Below, one piece after another: positions 26,257 through 35,584 of a stretch of DNA of 38,287 bases. A program made the position numbers and the translations under genes. Each line of letters begins with the position of its first letter. Positions within the stretch are counted from its first letter, which is position 1. Below the pieces are notes generated by a model. It searched no databases and was not told the DNA's origin. It worked only from the letters and a program-made list of their open reading frames with translations. Source of the DNA: Planctomycetaceae bacterium. GTDB taxonomy: Bacteria > Planctomycetota > Planctomycetia > Planctomycetales > Planctomycetaceae. The stretch lies in contig JAGQPY010000009.1 in assembly GCA_020426485.1 (NCBI GenBank), forward strand, positions 1 to 38,287, given 5' to 3'.

Positions 26257-26321
26257 GAGACTCTTCATCCAACGGCCGTTTGAACCATCGAACACTGTTG
26301 AAACGATCGGACAATGGGGAA

Positions 26322-26332
26322 CCCCTGACGAG
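26322..26332 (+). repeat. Family S left edge, copy i
   Basis: CCCCTGACGAG matches the left edge of copies a and c but the rest of the element is absent. It runs straight into the AGAGA that may serve as the ribosome site of ectC. Short enough that chance cannot be excluded. Confidence 0.35.
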
Positions 26333-26338
26333 AGAAAC

Positions 26339-26731
26339 ATGATAATTCGCCAACTGAATGACCTGGCGGGCACGGAACGAGAAACCCGCGCCGCCACCTG
26401 GACCAGCCGACGGCTATTACTGCATCAGGACGGCATGGGATTTTCGATGCACGACACCATCATCCACGCCGGTACGACGACGGAGATGCACTATCAGAAT
26501 CATCTGGAGGCGGTTTACTGTGTGGAAGGCCGCGGTACTCTGCACGACCTGACGGATGATCAGATTCACCTGATCGAAGCCGGCACTCTTTACGCGCTCA
26601 ATGGTCACGAACGCCATGTCCTGAAAGCCGAACAGCAGATGCGCATGATCTGCGTGTTCAATCCTCCGCTGGTGGGCCCGGAAACGCACGACGAACACGG
26701 TGTGTATCCGCTGCTGACACCGTCCAGTTGA
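26339..26731 (+). CDS. ectC: Ectoine synthase
   Basis: A 130-residue cupin enzyme that cyclises N-gamma-acetyl-diaminobutyrate to ectoine. The iron-ligand residues reported for EctC are at exactly the expected numbers: Glu57 (HLEAVYCVEG), Tyr85 (GTLYALNGHERH) and His93. The start ATG 26339 has GAGAGA just upstream. Length and pattern are those of a full EctC. It lies between ectB and ectD in the usual order. Confidence 0.95.
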   Translation: MIIRQLNDLAGTERETRAATWTSRRLLLHQDGMGFSMHDTIIHAGTTTEMHYQNHLEAVYCVEGRGTLHDLTDDQIHLIEAGTLYALNGHERHVLKAEQQMRMICVFNPPLVGPETHDEHGVYPLLTPSS

Positions 26732-26770
26732 AGCCTTCCCGCCGTTCTTGATGATTCAGGTTCATATTTC

Positions 26771-27661
26771 ATGTCCGCCGATTCAAAAGTTGCTGATCCC
26801 TACCGTTCCCGCGTTGCCGACATCTGGGAAGCAGCTCCGCGAGTAGACCCGGTTGCTTCCGATCAGCCGGGTCCACTCACCACAGACGAAGTCTGGAGCT
26901 ATCGCCAGAACGGTTTTTTGTTCGTTCCGGGTTTGTTCCGTCAGGAGGAAACAGACCGCCTGTTACAGGAAGCTCAGTCTGTTGCGGAGCGCTGGCCGTC
27001 GGACAGGCCGGGGCTGATTCGCGAACCGGATTCGGATGTCGTGCGGTCCATCTTTCGACTTCATCGCAACAGCCAGATTTTTGAAAGCACATTCGCCGAC
27101 GAACGCCTGCTGGACCGTGTGCGGCAGTTGATCGGAACCGACGTCTATATCCATCAGTCTCGCATCAATTACAAACCGGCTCTGGACGGCCGGGAATTCT
27201 TCTGGCATTCCGATTTCGAAACATGGCACGTGGAAGACGGGATGCCTCGCATGCGCGCGCTGAGTGTGTCGTTGTTTCTGACGGAGAGCAACGAGTTCAA
27301 CGGCCCATTGATGCTGATCCCGGGGTCTCAGGATGTGTACGTTCGCTGTGCAGGAAAGACGCCTGAAAACCACTACCTGAAATCGCTGCAGCGGCAGCAG
27401 TATGGAGTACCGTCCCGAGACGCGCTGCAGTTTCTGTTAAGCGACCGCGAGATTGTGGCTCCGAAAGGGCCCGCTGGTTCTGTGGTGTTCTTCGACTGCA
27501 ATGTGATGCATGCTTCCAGTGGCAACCTGAGTCCGGTGCCGCGAGTCAACCTGTTTGCTGTCTACAACAGCCTGCAGAATACTCTGGAAAACCCATTCTG
27601 CGACCAGCCACCTCGCCCGGAATACCTCGCGGAACGCAGTGTCCAGCCACTTAACCAATGA
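26771..27661 (+). CDS. ectD: Ectoine 5-hydroxylase
   Basis: A 296-residue non-haem Fe(II)/2-oxoglutarate dioxygenase that converts ectoine to 5-hydroxyectoine. The family signature FFWHSDFETWHVEDGMPRMR contains iron ligands His146 and Asp148; the third is His247 in NVMHASSGN. The numbering matches characterised EctD proteins. Oxygen is required, so the host is expected to live at least partly aerobically. The stop overlaps the start of the MarR gene (ATGA). Confidence 0.95.
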   Translation: MSADSKVADPYRSRVADIWEAAPRVDPVASDQPGPLTTDEVWSYRQNGFLFVPGLFRQEETDRLLQEAQSVAERWPSDRPGLIREPDSDVVRSIFRLHRNSQIFESTFADERLLDRVRQLIGTDVYIHQSRINYKPALDGREFFWHSDFETWHVEDGMPRMRALSVSLFLTESNEFNGPLMLIPGSQDVYVRCAGKTPENHYLKSLQRQQYGVPSRDALQFLLSDREIVAPKGPAGSVVFFDCNVMHASSGNLSPVPRVNLFAVYNSLQNTLENPFCDQPPRPEYLAERSVQPLNQ

Positions 27662-28383
27662 CCGCTTCAGCGGAGCATCGTTCAGAGCCGGGGACCGCGT
27701 TCAATGCGGCCTGTTGGACCGAATCGATCTATGATCTGACGTCGCCGGATTCTTTCCGGCGGAGACCGAAGATCGGGTTTCGACTTGATGTCGTCGTTCC
27801 GTCCGGGGAGACTTCCACGATGACACCGGAAGACACGATCGACTTTCAGATTCTGCGAGCCATTCGGCGTATCATTCGCCGCACGTCTCAACATTCCCGT
27901 CAGGTCAGCCGACACAGCGGAGTGAGCGTGCCGCAGATGCTGGTGTTGAAGACGGTCTCCGAGTTTTCCGGTCAGGGAGAAGTGACCGTGGCCGGGATTG
28001 CCCAGGCCGTGCAGCTTTCCGCACCGACGGTCTCTCGGATTCTGGATCGGCTGGAGTCGGCTGGCTACGTAGTTCGAACTCGCACCAGCCGTGATCGTCG
28101 CAAAGTGTGCATCGTGCTGACGGAGACTGGTCAGCAAAGAATCGACGACCTGCCGACGCCGTTGCATGAACAGTTTCTGCGACGACTGAATCACCTGCCG
28201 GAAGTCGAACGAGTCGAATTGCTGCGTGCTCTGGAACGCGTGGTGGAACTCATGGGTGCGGAAGGCATGGATGCATCGCCCGTGTTGACGCCGGAACTGA
28301 ATGTTGATCCCAGCGCTCATCGTGATTCCGAAGAACTGTCTTCAGCCGACACGTTCGAGGTTTCTGATTCGTCTCCGTCGTGA
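27658..28383 (+). CDS. MarR-family regulator, last gene of the ectoine operon
   Basis: A 241-residue winged-helix regulator. The DNA-binding part is VTVAGIAQAVQLSAPTVSRI (recognition helix) followed by LDRLESAGYVVRTRTSRDRR, the wing. The N-terminal 54 residues look unconserved, and MTPEDTIDFQILRAIRRI at ATG 27820, with GGGGAG 11 nt upstream, may be the true start; the ATGA overlap with ectD supports the long form. An acidic tail (about 205-241) is unusual for MarR. Ectoine regulators of this class (EctR) are normally encoded upstream of ectA; here the gene is last, giving feedback on its own operon if it binds the promoter palindrome. That role is inferred from position. Confidence 0.8.
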   Translation: MTASAEHRSEPGTAFNAACWTESIYDLTSPDSFRRRPKIGFRLDVVVPSGETSTMTPEDTIDFQILRAIRRIIRRTSQHSRQVSRHSGVSVPQMLVLKTVSEFSGQGEVTVAGIAQAVQLSAPTVSRILDRLESAGYVVRTRTSRDRRKVCIVLTETGQQRIDDLPTPLHEQFLRRLNHLPEVERVELLRALERVVELMGAEGMDASPVLTPELNVDPSAHRDSEELSSADTFEVSDSSPS

Positions 28384-28391
28384 AGCAGGCA

Positions 28392-28412
28392 CGATTGTCC
28401 CCGTGACAATTG
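28392..28412. terminator. Possible bidirectional hairpin between convergent genes
   Basis: ATTGTC (28394-28399), loop CCCGT, GACAAT (28405-28410), extendable by a G-T and a C-G pair. It sits in the 40-bp gap between the MarR gene and the kinase gene, where both transcripts end. No T-run, so weak as an intrinsic terminator. Confidence 0.4.
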
Positions 28413-28423
28413 ACTTCAGCTTA

Positions 28424-31400
28424 TCACCTGTCGCTGGGCAGGGTTCTGGCGATTCGGAAGCCTCGGTAGGGGGCTGGAGGGGTGTTGCCGAATGATGGGG
28501 GGGCCGAGTTGTTGCGGTGAGAGGCTCGAGCATCGCCGGGCTGATAGAGGAACGCGCCGCCTCGGGCGGGGCGGTGTCGGCTGTCGTTGACCGGCAGATC
28601 TGTTTCCGCATCAGTGACGATCTGCTGAGTTCCGGGATCCGGGTAGCTGGATTCCGGATCGATGCACCATTCCATGACGTTGCCCAGCATGTCAAACATT
28701 CCAAGATCATTGGGCAGCAGCGTGCCCACCGGCATCAGCTGGTAGACACCGTTCCGGCGTGAGTTTCGATTTGTCCATGCGTAGCGGTCGATCAGCAGTT
28801 CTGTCTGGCCGAAGGAACGTTCCGTGGTCGCACCTGCTCGACATGCATATTCCCATTCGGCTTCGGTGGGCAGCCTGTATCCTGTTCGAGACAGATAATC
28901 TTTCGGCAAAGTCATCCCGGGACGGATGTCGGCGATTTCGGGAAAGCACATTTGTTCTTCAGGGATGCCTTCCTGTTCGCTGAGCCAGCGGCAGTACCGA
29001 GCAGCATCGTACCAGGATGTGCAGTTCACCGGACAGTCTCGGTGGCGGCTGAGATCATCGGCGAAGTCGAAGTCGGGTTGAAATCTCTGAAACTGTTCGA
29101 TGCTGACTTCTCGAGTCGCCACGGCAAAGCTGCGAGGAATTCGCACACGGTGTCGTGTTTCCCGAAAGTTGTCTCGGCCCTGAGTTTGCGGAATTGAGCC
29201 CATGGAAAACTCCACCGGCCCGTGAATCAGAGCCAGCGTGTGTCCCTCTTCCTGAACATACCAACCGGCAGAAGAGGCATCGGCTGTCTGGGCAGACGCT
29301 TCAAAAGATTTTCCTGGCAGATGGCGTTGGGCGATCAGTTCACAGGCCGAACGAATTCCCGGATCCGCATCATGCATCAGCACACTCACCGCGCTGAAAA
29401 GTTCATCGCGGTCCGCCGCTGTGAATTGTACCGAGTCATATTCCGCCAGCGCCAACAGGAGTGCTCGGCGAACAGACGTCTCTGTTTCCTGTGAAAGACG
29501 ATCCAGCAGAGGACCGGACGAACAGTTGTATTCGGACAGCTGATCGATCAGCAGGCTGCGAAGTCGATTGTCGTCGGTGTGTTGAAGCAGCGGCCAGAGA
29601 TCATCTTCTGCGGAAAGCATGAACAGAGTCAGCGCCAGGTTGGCCTGTTCAGCAGCAAACCGGTCATGACCAGCTTCATCCAGCGGGCGAGCCCACACGG
29701 AGGCGGCCTGCAGAGCGTCGTTCACTTCCAGCACAGAAACTGACCATGGCCGATAGCCGTTGCGCAGCAGTTCGTTGCCCTGCGTCAGCTGTTCGGCAGG
29801 CGTCAGGCCGTGAAGCTCCTGAGTTTCAAACTCCGTTCCATCCCACCAGACAGCCGCGTAGACCGACATCTGAGAAGCGCCGGCAAACTGCGGAGTGACT
29901 CGGACATCCCGCTGCGTACCCGACACAGTGAGCTTCAGTTCATAGTCGTTTAAATGGTCGGCCCAGACATCGGTCACCCGCGGTTGGTGCCACAGCTTCC
30001 ATCGGACGGAACTGTATCGATCGACACCCGCGGCATCCTGAATCTTCAGGTTGGTCTGGACGGAAAAGTTGTCGCTGATGAACGGTTGCCAGGCAGCGAT
30101 GTGCTGATCTTCTGTCACATGAACGTACATGCCCGCGTCGTTGATGTCGTCCCGGCGTTCACACCAGACAGCGGCATACCGGTCCGACACGGCTCCGTCT
30201 GCAGACGTTACTCGATAGTGGCTGACATCCACGGGAAGCATCTGCTGAGTGCGATGCTGAGCGTCTTTTTCTCGCAGAGCTTCGGCGGTTGTGCCGTCTT
30301 CGATTTTCCAGTTCAGTCCGTCGCGAGTCCAGACGCAGGCGACAAGAATGTTCTGCCCCTGAACGAACGGGCGAAGCCGCACTGGACGATATCCGGCCGA
30401 CCGGATCTGCTTTGCCAGTTCATGAAACTGACTCAGCGGCAGTGTCTGCACCATTGCTGAATGCTGTGCGAGAAATCCTCCGGCCGCCTCGATTGTCTGC
30501 CTGAATCCTTCCGGCACTGGTGCCTGTTCGATGACAGATTCCGGCCACGATCCCACGAAAGACCGCGTCATTCTTTGGCGGACTTCATCGATTACCGTTT
30601 CGCGGAACGGCTGCAGGATCGGCAACAGTACCGCGAAGTGTTCTGCATCACTTGCTGCGATCAGTTCAACAAGTTCCAGTGGGTCGTCGCCGGCGTAGTC
30701 GGCCAGCAGGTTGATGGCGACGTTTCGGTGATGCGGAGTTTCCGACAAATCCCGAAAGCACCTCGACAGTGGATCGATCAGCTCGGCCTTCACAGGTTTC
30801 AGCGTATTCGCCCATTCCAGAGCCACCGAAAGCGGCGAGATGTTTGTCAGCTGATCGGCAACAAATTCAGCCTTGCGGGACCATTGAGAGTTTCCCGAAT
30901 CAATTCGCCCAAGCACTGCGAGCGTTCGAAAACGTGCATTGTCGGATTGCCGGGAATTATCTGCTCGCTCCCACAGCACTGCAGCGCAGGTGGAATTGTA
31001 TTCGGCGAGGCAGTCTCCAATCAGTCGCACTTCGGACGGCGATTTGTGTTCAACCTGTTCCAGCAGAAAGTCTGTTTGAGACGAATCTTCGGGAAGCAGC
31101 GCCAGTGAAGACAGTAGTTGTTCCCGACTTCCGTCGGAGGCTTCGCGAAACCGGTCTTTGAGCAGCGGGGTCGAATCGACATTCATTCGATTCAGATCCG
31201 TGATCATCTGGGGAACTTCACCAACGTCCGCCGACAACAGCGCGGTGACGCCGGCCTGAGCGAGTTCATGCCGGTGGCGCTGAGCGGTGAGCGTTCGGCC
31301 GAACTGCAGGACTCCCAGAACGGCGGCCAGCAGCACGGCTGCCAGAGCCAGATTGCGGCCGTGAACCACGGACGCCGCTGACATCATCTGACGCTGACTG

Positions 31401-33814
31401 TCGGACCAGTCAGGACGGTCGGTGAGTACCGAAATGCGGATCCATTCAATGAGACTGGGAAGCTGCCGACTTTCCGGACGAGCCTTCCAGAGTTCAGCAC
31501 GACGCGACAACACCAGTTGTGCTCGCCCGCGTCGCGTTTCCTGCTGCTTCTGATTGAGCCAATCGCGAATCGAAGGCACGAGATAATCGTGAGCCAGTTG
31601 ATAATAACGAGCTCGGGATTCATTCTTCGTCGCTTCGGTTTCCGTCGCTGCGGGCTCAAAGGCGCCATCGTTGTCGGGTGAGTCTGTGGGGGAAATCAGT
31701 TTGAGCGATGTATCCAGAATGTTGATGACATCTTCAAAGTCGTTCCGGCGGTGTTCATAGCCGCAGGCTTTCAGCAGTTCGTCTTCCGACCGTCGAGCTC
31801 CCTTCAGATTGGAACCCGTTTCCGGCAGCAGACACTGCAGAATGGCTCGGGCAGATTGCTGATGGAATCGACGCTCCGGAGAGGTGGACGCCCCGTTGAA
31901 AGTGTCTTCCAGAAACGTCACTCCCAGCCCTTTCGAGCCACCAACACTGCGCAGCGTTGAAACGGCCCACGGGCGGCTCTTCATCATTTCCGCGAATACG
32001 GCCAGATGAACACAGATGACGCGTCCGTCTTCGCTGAGCGATTCGACGGAATGCTGAAGGAACAGTTGCTGATCGGGTGTGATCTGGCTGGATGTTGTCG
32101 GCAGCCTGCCGAAGGCCTGTCCGAAAGCCTTCAGAATTTTTTCGGCGTGGTATCTGTCGAACAGGTCAACAGTCGCGGAATTGCGTCCTTCGACGATACG
32201 GATTTCCAGTGCTTTCATGAAGCGGGTCATGGACATCCAGAAGTCGTCTCGAACCAGCAGCAGACACTGAACCCGACTGCCTTCGCACTGTCGAAGGGCT
32301 CGAATCAGTTCCGCCTCCTCCGAGTTTTGCGGACCATGCAGCCATTGTTCAAACTGGTCCAGCACGATCAGAAGTTTTTCGTCACAGTCTGTGATTGATC
32401 CCTGCCTGATTGCGGTGAGCGAACCAACAAGGTCTCGTTCACCCAGATCGAGGTACTGGCGTTTCAGCGCCGCCAGCAGGCGGGCTTCCGTGCCTTCTCG
32501 CGTTGATTCCACGTACACAGACTTCACGTGTCGCGCCAGTTGCGGCAGCAGCCCGGCCTTCACCAGACTGGATTTTCCACAGCCGGACGGACCACACAGC
32601 AGACCCACTGAAAACGTCGCCTCAATGTTGAAATCTTCAATGCGCGACTTCCAGAATCGAATGCTGTCGGGAAGCCCGTCGCGGTCACGCGGCCCGGGGA
32701 GCAGACTCAGGAAAAAGTCCGCGTCATCCGGGCCAAAAGAACGCAGCCCGCGAGGAACGATGGGGGCGGTTTCTGTTGCTGTTGCGGTTTCCGTTCCTGC
32801 GCTGGGTGATGATCTTCCACCGGCACCGCTGCGGAAATCGGGCCCGACATCGGTGGAGACAAAAGATCCTTCCATCTCCGGACGCTGACCGGCGGACTGG
32901 TTTCTGCTCAGAAAGTATTCCAGGTCGTCCGCAAAGTCCTTCGCCGTTGAGTAGCGATCAGACGCTCGCTTCTCCATGGCTCTCATGCAGATGCGTTCGA
33001 GTTCGCGTGAGACCCGGTCATTGATCTGCCTCAGCGGCCGGGCATCGCGACGAATGATCTGTTCCAGAACTTCCGTTTTGTTCTGCCCCTGAAACGGCTT
33101 CTGTCCGGTCAGCATCAGGTACAGAACGACACTCAGGCTGAAGATATCGCTGCGGCCATCCACGCGATGTCCTTCACCTCGAGCCTGCTCGGGACTCATA
33201 TAAGCAGGCGTGCCCGCCAGAAGGATGGCTTCTGAAACCGCACCGTCGCGCAGAGCCAGACCGAAGTCCAGCAGAAACGGTTTGTCATCGACTCCCAGCA
33301 TAATGTTGCCGGGTTTCACATCGCGATGAATGACACCTTTTGTGTGAGCGTAATGCAGGGCCGACGCGATGATCGCGATCAGCCGAGCGGATTCCCACTG
33401 GTCAAAGGGGCGGTCCTGAATCCGCTGTCGAAGAGTGGCGCCGTCGATGTACTTCGAAACAATGTAGATCGGGATTTGATCGCACTGACCGACGTCGAAG
33501 ACAGGAACAATGTGTTCGTGGTCAAGACTGGCCACCAGCCGCGCTTCGTCACGATACTGACGCAGAGTTTCGGCCGAAAGATCTCCGTGAGGCACTTTGA
33601 TGGCCACCAGCCGATCCAGTTCGGCATCTCTGGCCAGATAAACGGCACCAAAGCCGCCGCGCCCCAGAGGTTTCACGATGGAGTAACGTCCGACCGTCGT
33701 CGGCAGAGGCTCATCTGCGGGAAAGCTCAACCCAACGTCGATGTTGGGATCGGCAGAGAGATCTTGACTGCTTTGCGCCAGCCTGGTTTTTTCTCCGGGG
33801 TCAAAGTTTGTCAT
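28424..33814 (-). CDS. Ser/Thr kinase - nSTAND NTPase - SUMF1-fold protein
   Basis: A 1796-residue multidomain protein. Residues 44-300 are a Hanks-type kinase: glycine loop LGRGGFGAVYL, Lys73 in VAIKVP, HRDVKPGN (163-170) and DFGLAL (183-188), all intact. Residues 365-760 are an nSTAND-type NTPase: Walker A GPSGCGKS (408-415), Walker B LLIVLDQFEQWL, and YQLAHDYLVPSIRDWL at its end. A transmembrane helix lies at 821-838. HEAT-like repeats follow, then copies of a module with GYRP...AAVW-type words (resembling the bacterial tandem repeat domain 1), and a SUMF1/FGE-like C-type-lectin fold (about 1517-1790: SMGSIPQTQGRDNFRE, RLPTEAEWEYACRAGA, MFDMLGNVMEWCID, RGGAFLYQPGDARASHRNN). The last motif lacks the cysteine pair of true formylglycine-generating enzymes, so this domain likely binds rather than catalyses. 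Cytoplasmic kinase and NTPase, outer-side sensor: inference from the one helix. Confidence 0.88.
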   Translation of the reverse strand: MTNFDPGEKTRLAQSSQDLSADPNIDVGLSFPADEPLPTTVGRYSIVKPLGRGGFGAVYLARDAELDRLVAIKVPHGDLSAETLRQYRDEARLVASLDHEHIVPVFDVGQCDQIPIYIVSKYIDGATLRQRIQDRPFDQWESARLIAIIASALHYAHTKGVIHRDVKPGNIMLGVDDKPFLLDFGLALRDGAVSEAILLAGTPAYMSPEQARGEGHRVDGRSDIFSLSVVLYLMLTGQKPFQGQNKTEVLEQIIRRDARPLRQINDRVSRELERICMRAMEKRASDRYSTAKDFADDLEYFLSRNQSAGQRPEMEGSFVSTDVGPDFRSGAGGRSSPSAGTETATATETAPIVPRGLRSFGPDDADFFLSLLPGPRDRDGLPDSIRFWKSRIEDFNIEATFSVGLLCGPSGCGKSSLVKAGLLPQLARHVKSVYVESTREGTEARLLAALKRQYLDLGERDLVGSLTAIRQGSITDCDEKLLIVLDQFEQWLHGPQNSEEAELIRALRQCEGSRVQCLLLVRDDFWMSMTRFMKALEIRIVEGRNSATVDLFDRYHAEKILKAFGQAFGRLPTTSSQITPDQQLFLQHSVESLSEDGRVICVHLAVFAEMMKSRPWAVSTLRSVGGSKGLGVTFLEDTFNGASTSPERRFHQQSARAILQCLLPETGSNLKGARRSEDELLKACGYEHRRNDFEDVINILDTSLKLISPTDSPDNDGAFEPAATETEATKNESRARYYQLAHDYLVPSIRDWLNQKQQETRRGRAQLVLSRRAELWKARPESRQLPSLIEWIRISVLTDRPDWSDSQRQMMSAASVVHGRNLALAAVLLAAVLGVLQFGRTLTAQRHRHELAQAGVTALLSADVGEVPQMITDLNRMNVDSTPLLKDRFREASDGSREQLLSSLALLPEDSSQTDFLLEQVEHKSPSEVRLIGDCLAEYNSTCAAVLWERADNSRQSDNARFRTLAVLGRIDSGNSQWSRKAEFVADQLTNISPLSVALEWANTLKPVKAELIDPLSRCFRDLSETPHHRNVAINLLADYAGDDPLELVELIAASDAEHFAVLLPILQPFRETVIDEVRQRMTRSFVGSWPESVIEQAPVPEGFRQTIEAAGGFLAQHSAMVQTLPLSQFHELAKQIRSAGYRPVRLRPFVQGQNILVACVWTRDGLNWKIEDGTTAEALREKDAQHRTQQMLPVDVSHYRVTSADGAVSDRYAAVWCERRDDINDAGMYVHVTEDQHIAAWQPFISDNFSVQTNLKIQDAAGVDRYSSVRWKLWHQPRVTDVWADHLNDYELKLTVSGTQRDVRVTPQFAGASQMSVYAAVWWDGTEFETQELHGLTPAEQLTQGNELLRNGYRPWSVSVLEVNDALQAASVWARPLDEAGHDRFAAEQANLALTLFMLSAEDDLWPLLQHTDDNRLRSLLIDQLSEYNCSSGPLLDRLSQETETSVRRALLLALAEYDSVQFTAADRDELFSAVSVLMHDADPGIRSACELIAQRHLPGKSFEASAQTADASSAGWYVQEEGHTLALIHGPVEFSMGSIPQTQGRDNFRETRHRVRIPRSFAVATREVSIEQFQRFQPDFDFADDLSRHRDCPVNCTSWYDAARYCRWLSEQEGIPEEQMCFPEIADIRPGMTLPKDYLSRTGYRLPTEAEWEYACRAGATTERSFGQTELLIDRYAWTNRNSRRNGVYQLMPVGTLLPNDLGMFDMLGNVMEWCIDPESSYPDPGTQQIVTDAETDLPVNDSRHRPARGGAFLYQPGDARASHRNNSAPPSFGNTPPAPYRGFRIARTLPSDR

Positions 33815-34017
33815 CTCGGTTTCCGAACCGCAGACAGTTCAGGTTTCGAAAAGGGCTCTTCCTGCATAACAGCACACGTCACTTCGCAGCTCTGGCTCCG
33901 GTCCGCCACTTCCGACGATTGCGTCAGGCGCGAGCCTGTCATGCAGACCACAGTCACGGGTATGGGCACGGCCCACGCAGGATAACTTCTCATCTGACGT
34001 CGACTTTGAAAAGCGAG
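33815..34017. other. 203-bp gap upstream of the kinase gene
   Basis: Lies between the kinase start and the glycosyltransferase stop (both minus). It should contain the kinase promoter unless the two are co-transcribed. No -10/-35 pair or repeat could be identified with confidence. Confidence 0.4.
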
Positions 34018-35511
34018 TCAGCGAATTATGGCCAACTTCGTCAAAGACCGAGCGTTGCCGTGAACAACTCGAATGGGCGTTCCCTGGTGCGTGCGCACAA
34101 ATCCGTCCGGTGTGAGAAACACACTGCCCACCGGGCGATCGTGAACGCAGAAATTCCATGCTTCCGAAACTTCAATCCACCGATTCGGATCCGAGTGGCA
34201 GTACAGATTCAATGCCGACTGGTCTCCCCAGTCACTCGTTCCCTTCAGTTCCGGCGAATGACGCAGTCTGCCTGCTTCCCGAAAGTAGCGGGCCATCACC
34301 GCCGCTGTTCCCGCAGCGAAGCCGCTGTTCAGGAAGGGATTGGACGCAAACAAATGGAACGCCTTCGATGCCATTCGGCGGTCGGAGATGGTGCGAGTCC
34401 AACCGGTGATGGCCGCATTGCCCGGATATCCGCGAGGTTCTCGGACCGCCAGCAGTCGATCCGGATGCTGCTGCGTCAGTTCCCACAGCGGATTCAGGCT
34501 TCCCTGAAAGATCACGTCCGCTGCGTCCCAATAAGCCACCGGAGTGTCCGGTTCCATCTGACTGACAATCTGACCGAAGTCGGCCAGCCGTCGCACCGGA
34601 GCCATCTGACCATTGGCCGGTCGATTGACGACATGCACACCCGGCAAGCCGGACAGCAACCGCGATTCGCTGGGATACAGACCATACCCGACAACAATCA
34701 CCTGCGACACGTTGGAAAAGCTTCGCAGGGATGCCAGAAAGGCTTTTCGAAACCGGCCAACGTCGCGACGGTCGAACGCCACCATGATTCTGGCGCGAAC
34801 CGCCAGTGACCGAGGATCTTCATCCGTTTGTCCGGACGCATCGGCGGCGACGGTTGGCTTTCCGGCCGTCGACAGTTCCGTCTGCGGCAGCGCAGCGGGA
34901 CTTTTCAGCATCGTCCGACTCAGGTTGCTGTCACATTCACAGCCGCAGAACGCAGAAGGCTGCCCTGAGGCGGCACGACCGCCGTGACCGTTTCGAACCC
35001 GCAAATGCTGAGCTCGCGCGCCGGGCAGGTATTCAATCCGGAAACCCTGTCTTCGCAGGTCATCGCAGCAGCAGAGACATTCGCACCGACCCGCTTCCCA
35101 TCGAAATCCAGTCCGCTGCAGAACAGATCGCCGAAACAACGTCGCGCCCATGCCAACGTGAGGCGTGAATCGTCGCCACGACTGTTCACCGTTGTAGTCT
35201 GCTGCCAGTCCGGCATATTCCGGTCGAGCTTCCAGAGCGTGCTGCAGCCGCGCGACGCAGTCCTGGGCCAGCACCACATCGTCATCCAGAAACATCAGCC
35301 ACGGAGACTGAGCTTTCCGGAGAGCTTCATTGCGAGCTCGAACAATCGTCTGCCAGCGATTGACATCCTGAGCTAACCGCCGTCCGATCACGCGATGAAT
35401 CCGCACGCGCACATTTCTCTGACCACGAACCGCCGCCAGAACGTCATGGCGCAGCGGTGACTCATCACGCGACAGAATGGCCAGATCGATCTCTGTGGGA
35501 AGGTTGTTCAT
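34018..35511 (-). CDS. Two-domain glycosyltransferase (GT2 plus a second transferase-like domain)
   Basis: A 497-residue protein. Domain 1 (about 7-175) is a family 2 glycosyltransferase: IDLAILSRDESPLR, IVRARNEALRKAQSPWLMFL with the metal-binding DDD just after, GMGATLFRRSVLQRTG, and a cysteine-rich patch CECLCCCDDLRRQGF. A short variable linker with another cluster (CGCECD) leads to domain 2 (about 235-495), which resembles galactosyl- or GT8-type transferases: VAYWDAADVIFQGSL, FASNPFLNSGFAAGTAAVM, and WGDQSALNLYC. It probably adds sugars to a surface glycan; donor and acceptor cannot be told. The cysteine patches may bind zinc or form disulphides. No membrane helix is visible. Confidence 0.8.
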   Translation of the reverse strand: MNNLPTEIDLAILSRDESPLRHDVLAAVRGQRNVRVRIHRVIGRRLAQDVNRWQTIVRARNEALRKAQSPWLMFLDDDVVLAQDCVARLQHALEARPEYAGLAADYNGEQSWRRFTPHVGMGATLFRRSVLQRTGFRWEAGRCECLCCCDDLRRQGFRIEYLPGARAQHLRVRNGHGGRAASGQPSAFCGCECDSNLSRTMLKSPAALPQTELSTAGKPTVAADASGQTDEDPRSLAVRARIMVAFDRRDVGRFRKAFLASLRSFSNVSQVIVVGYGLYPSESRLLSGLPGVHVVNRPANGQMAPVRRLADFGQIVSQMEPDTPVAYWDAADVIFQGSLNPLWELTQQHPDRLLAVREPRGYPGNAAITGWTRTISDRRMASKAFHLFASNPFLNSGFAAGTAAVMARYFREAGRLRHSPELKGTSDWGDQSALNLYCHSDPNRWIEVSEAWNFCVHDRPVGSVFLTPDGFVRTHQGTPIRVVHGNARSLTKLAIIR

Positions 35512-35584
35512 AATCCACGTTGAGAATCAGCAGAATGCTGAGTTCGCAGGTCAGGCTGGGGCCTGACAAGTCCGATCAGCGTCA

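Noticed and set aside
28424..29200. Diversity-generating retroelement target: the SUMF1 fold at the kinase C-terminus is a fold used by such targets
   Set aside because: No reverse transcriptase, template repeat or accessory gene is present; the downstream neighbour is the convergent ectoine operon.
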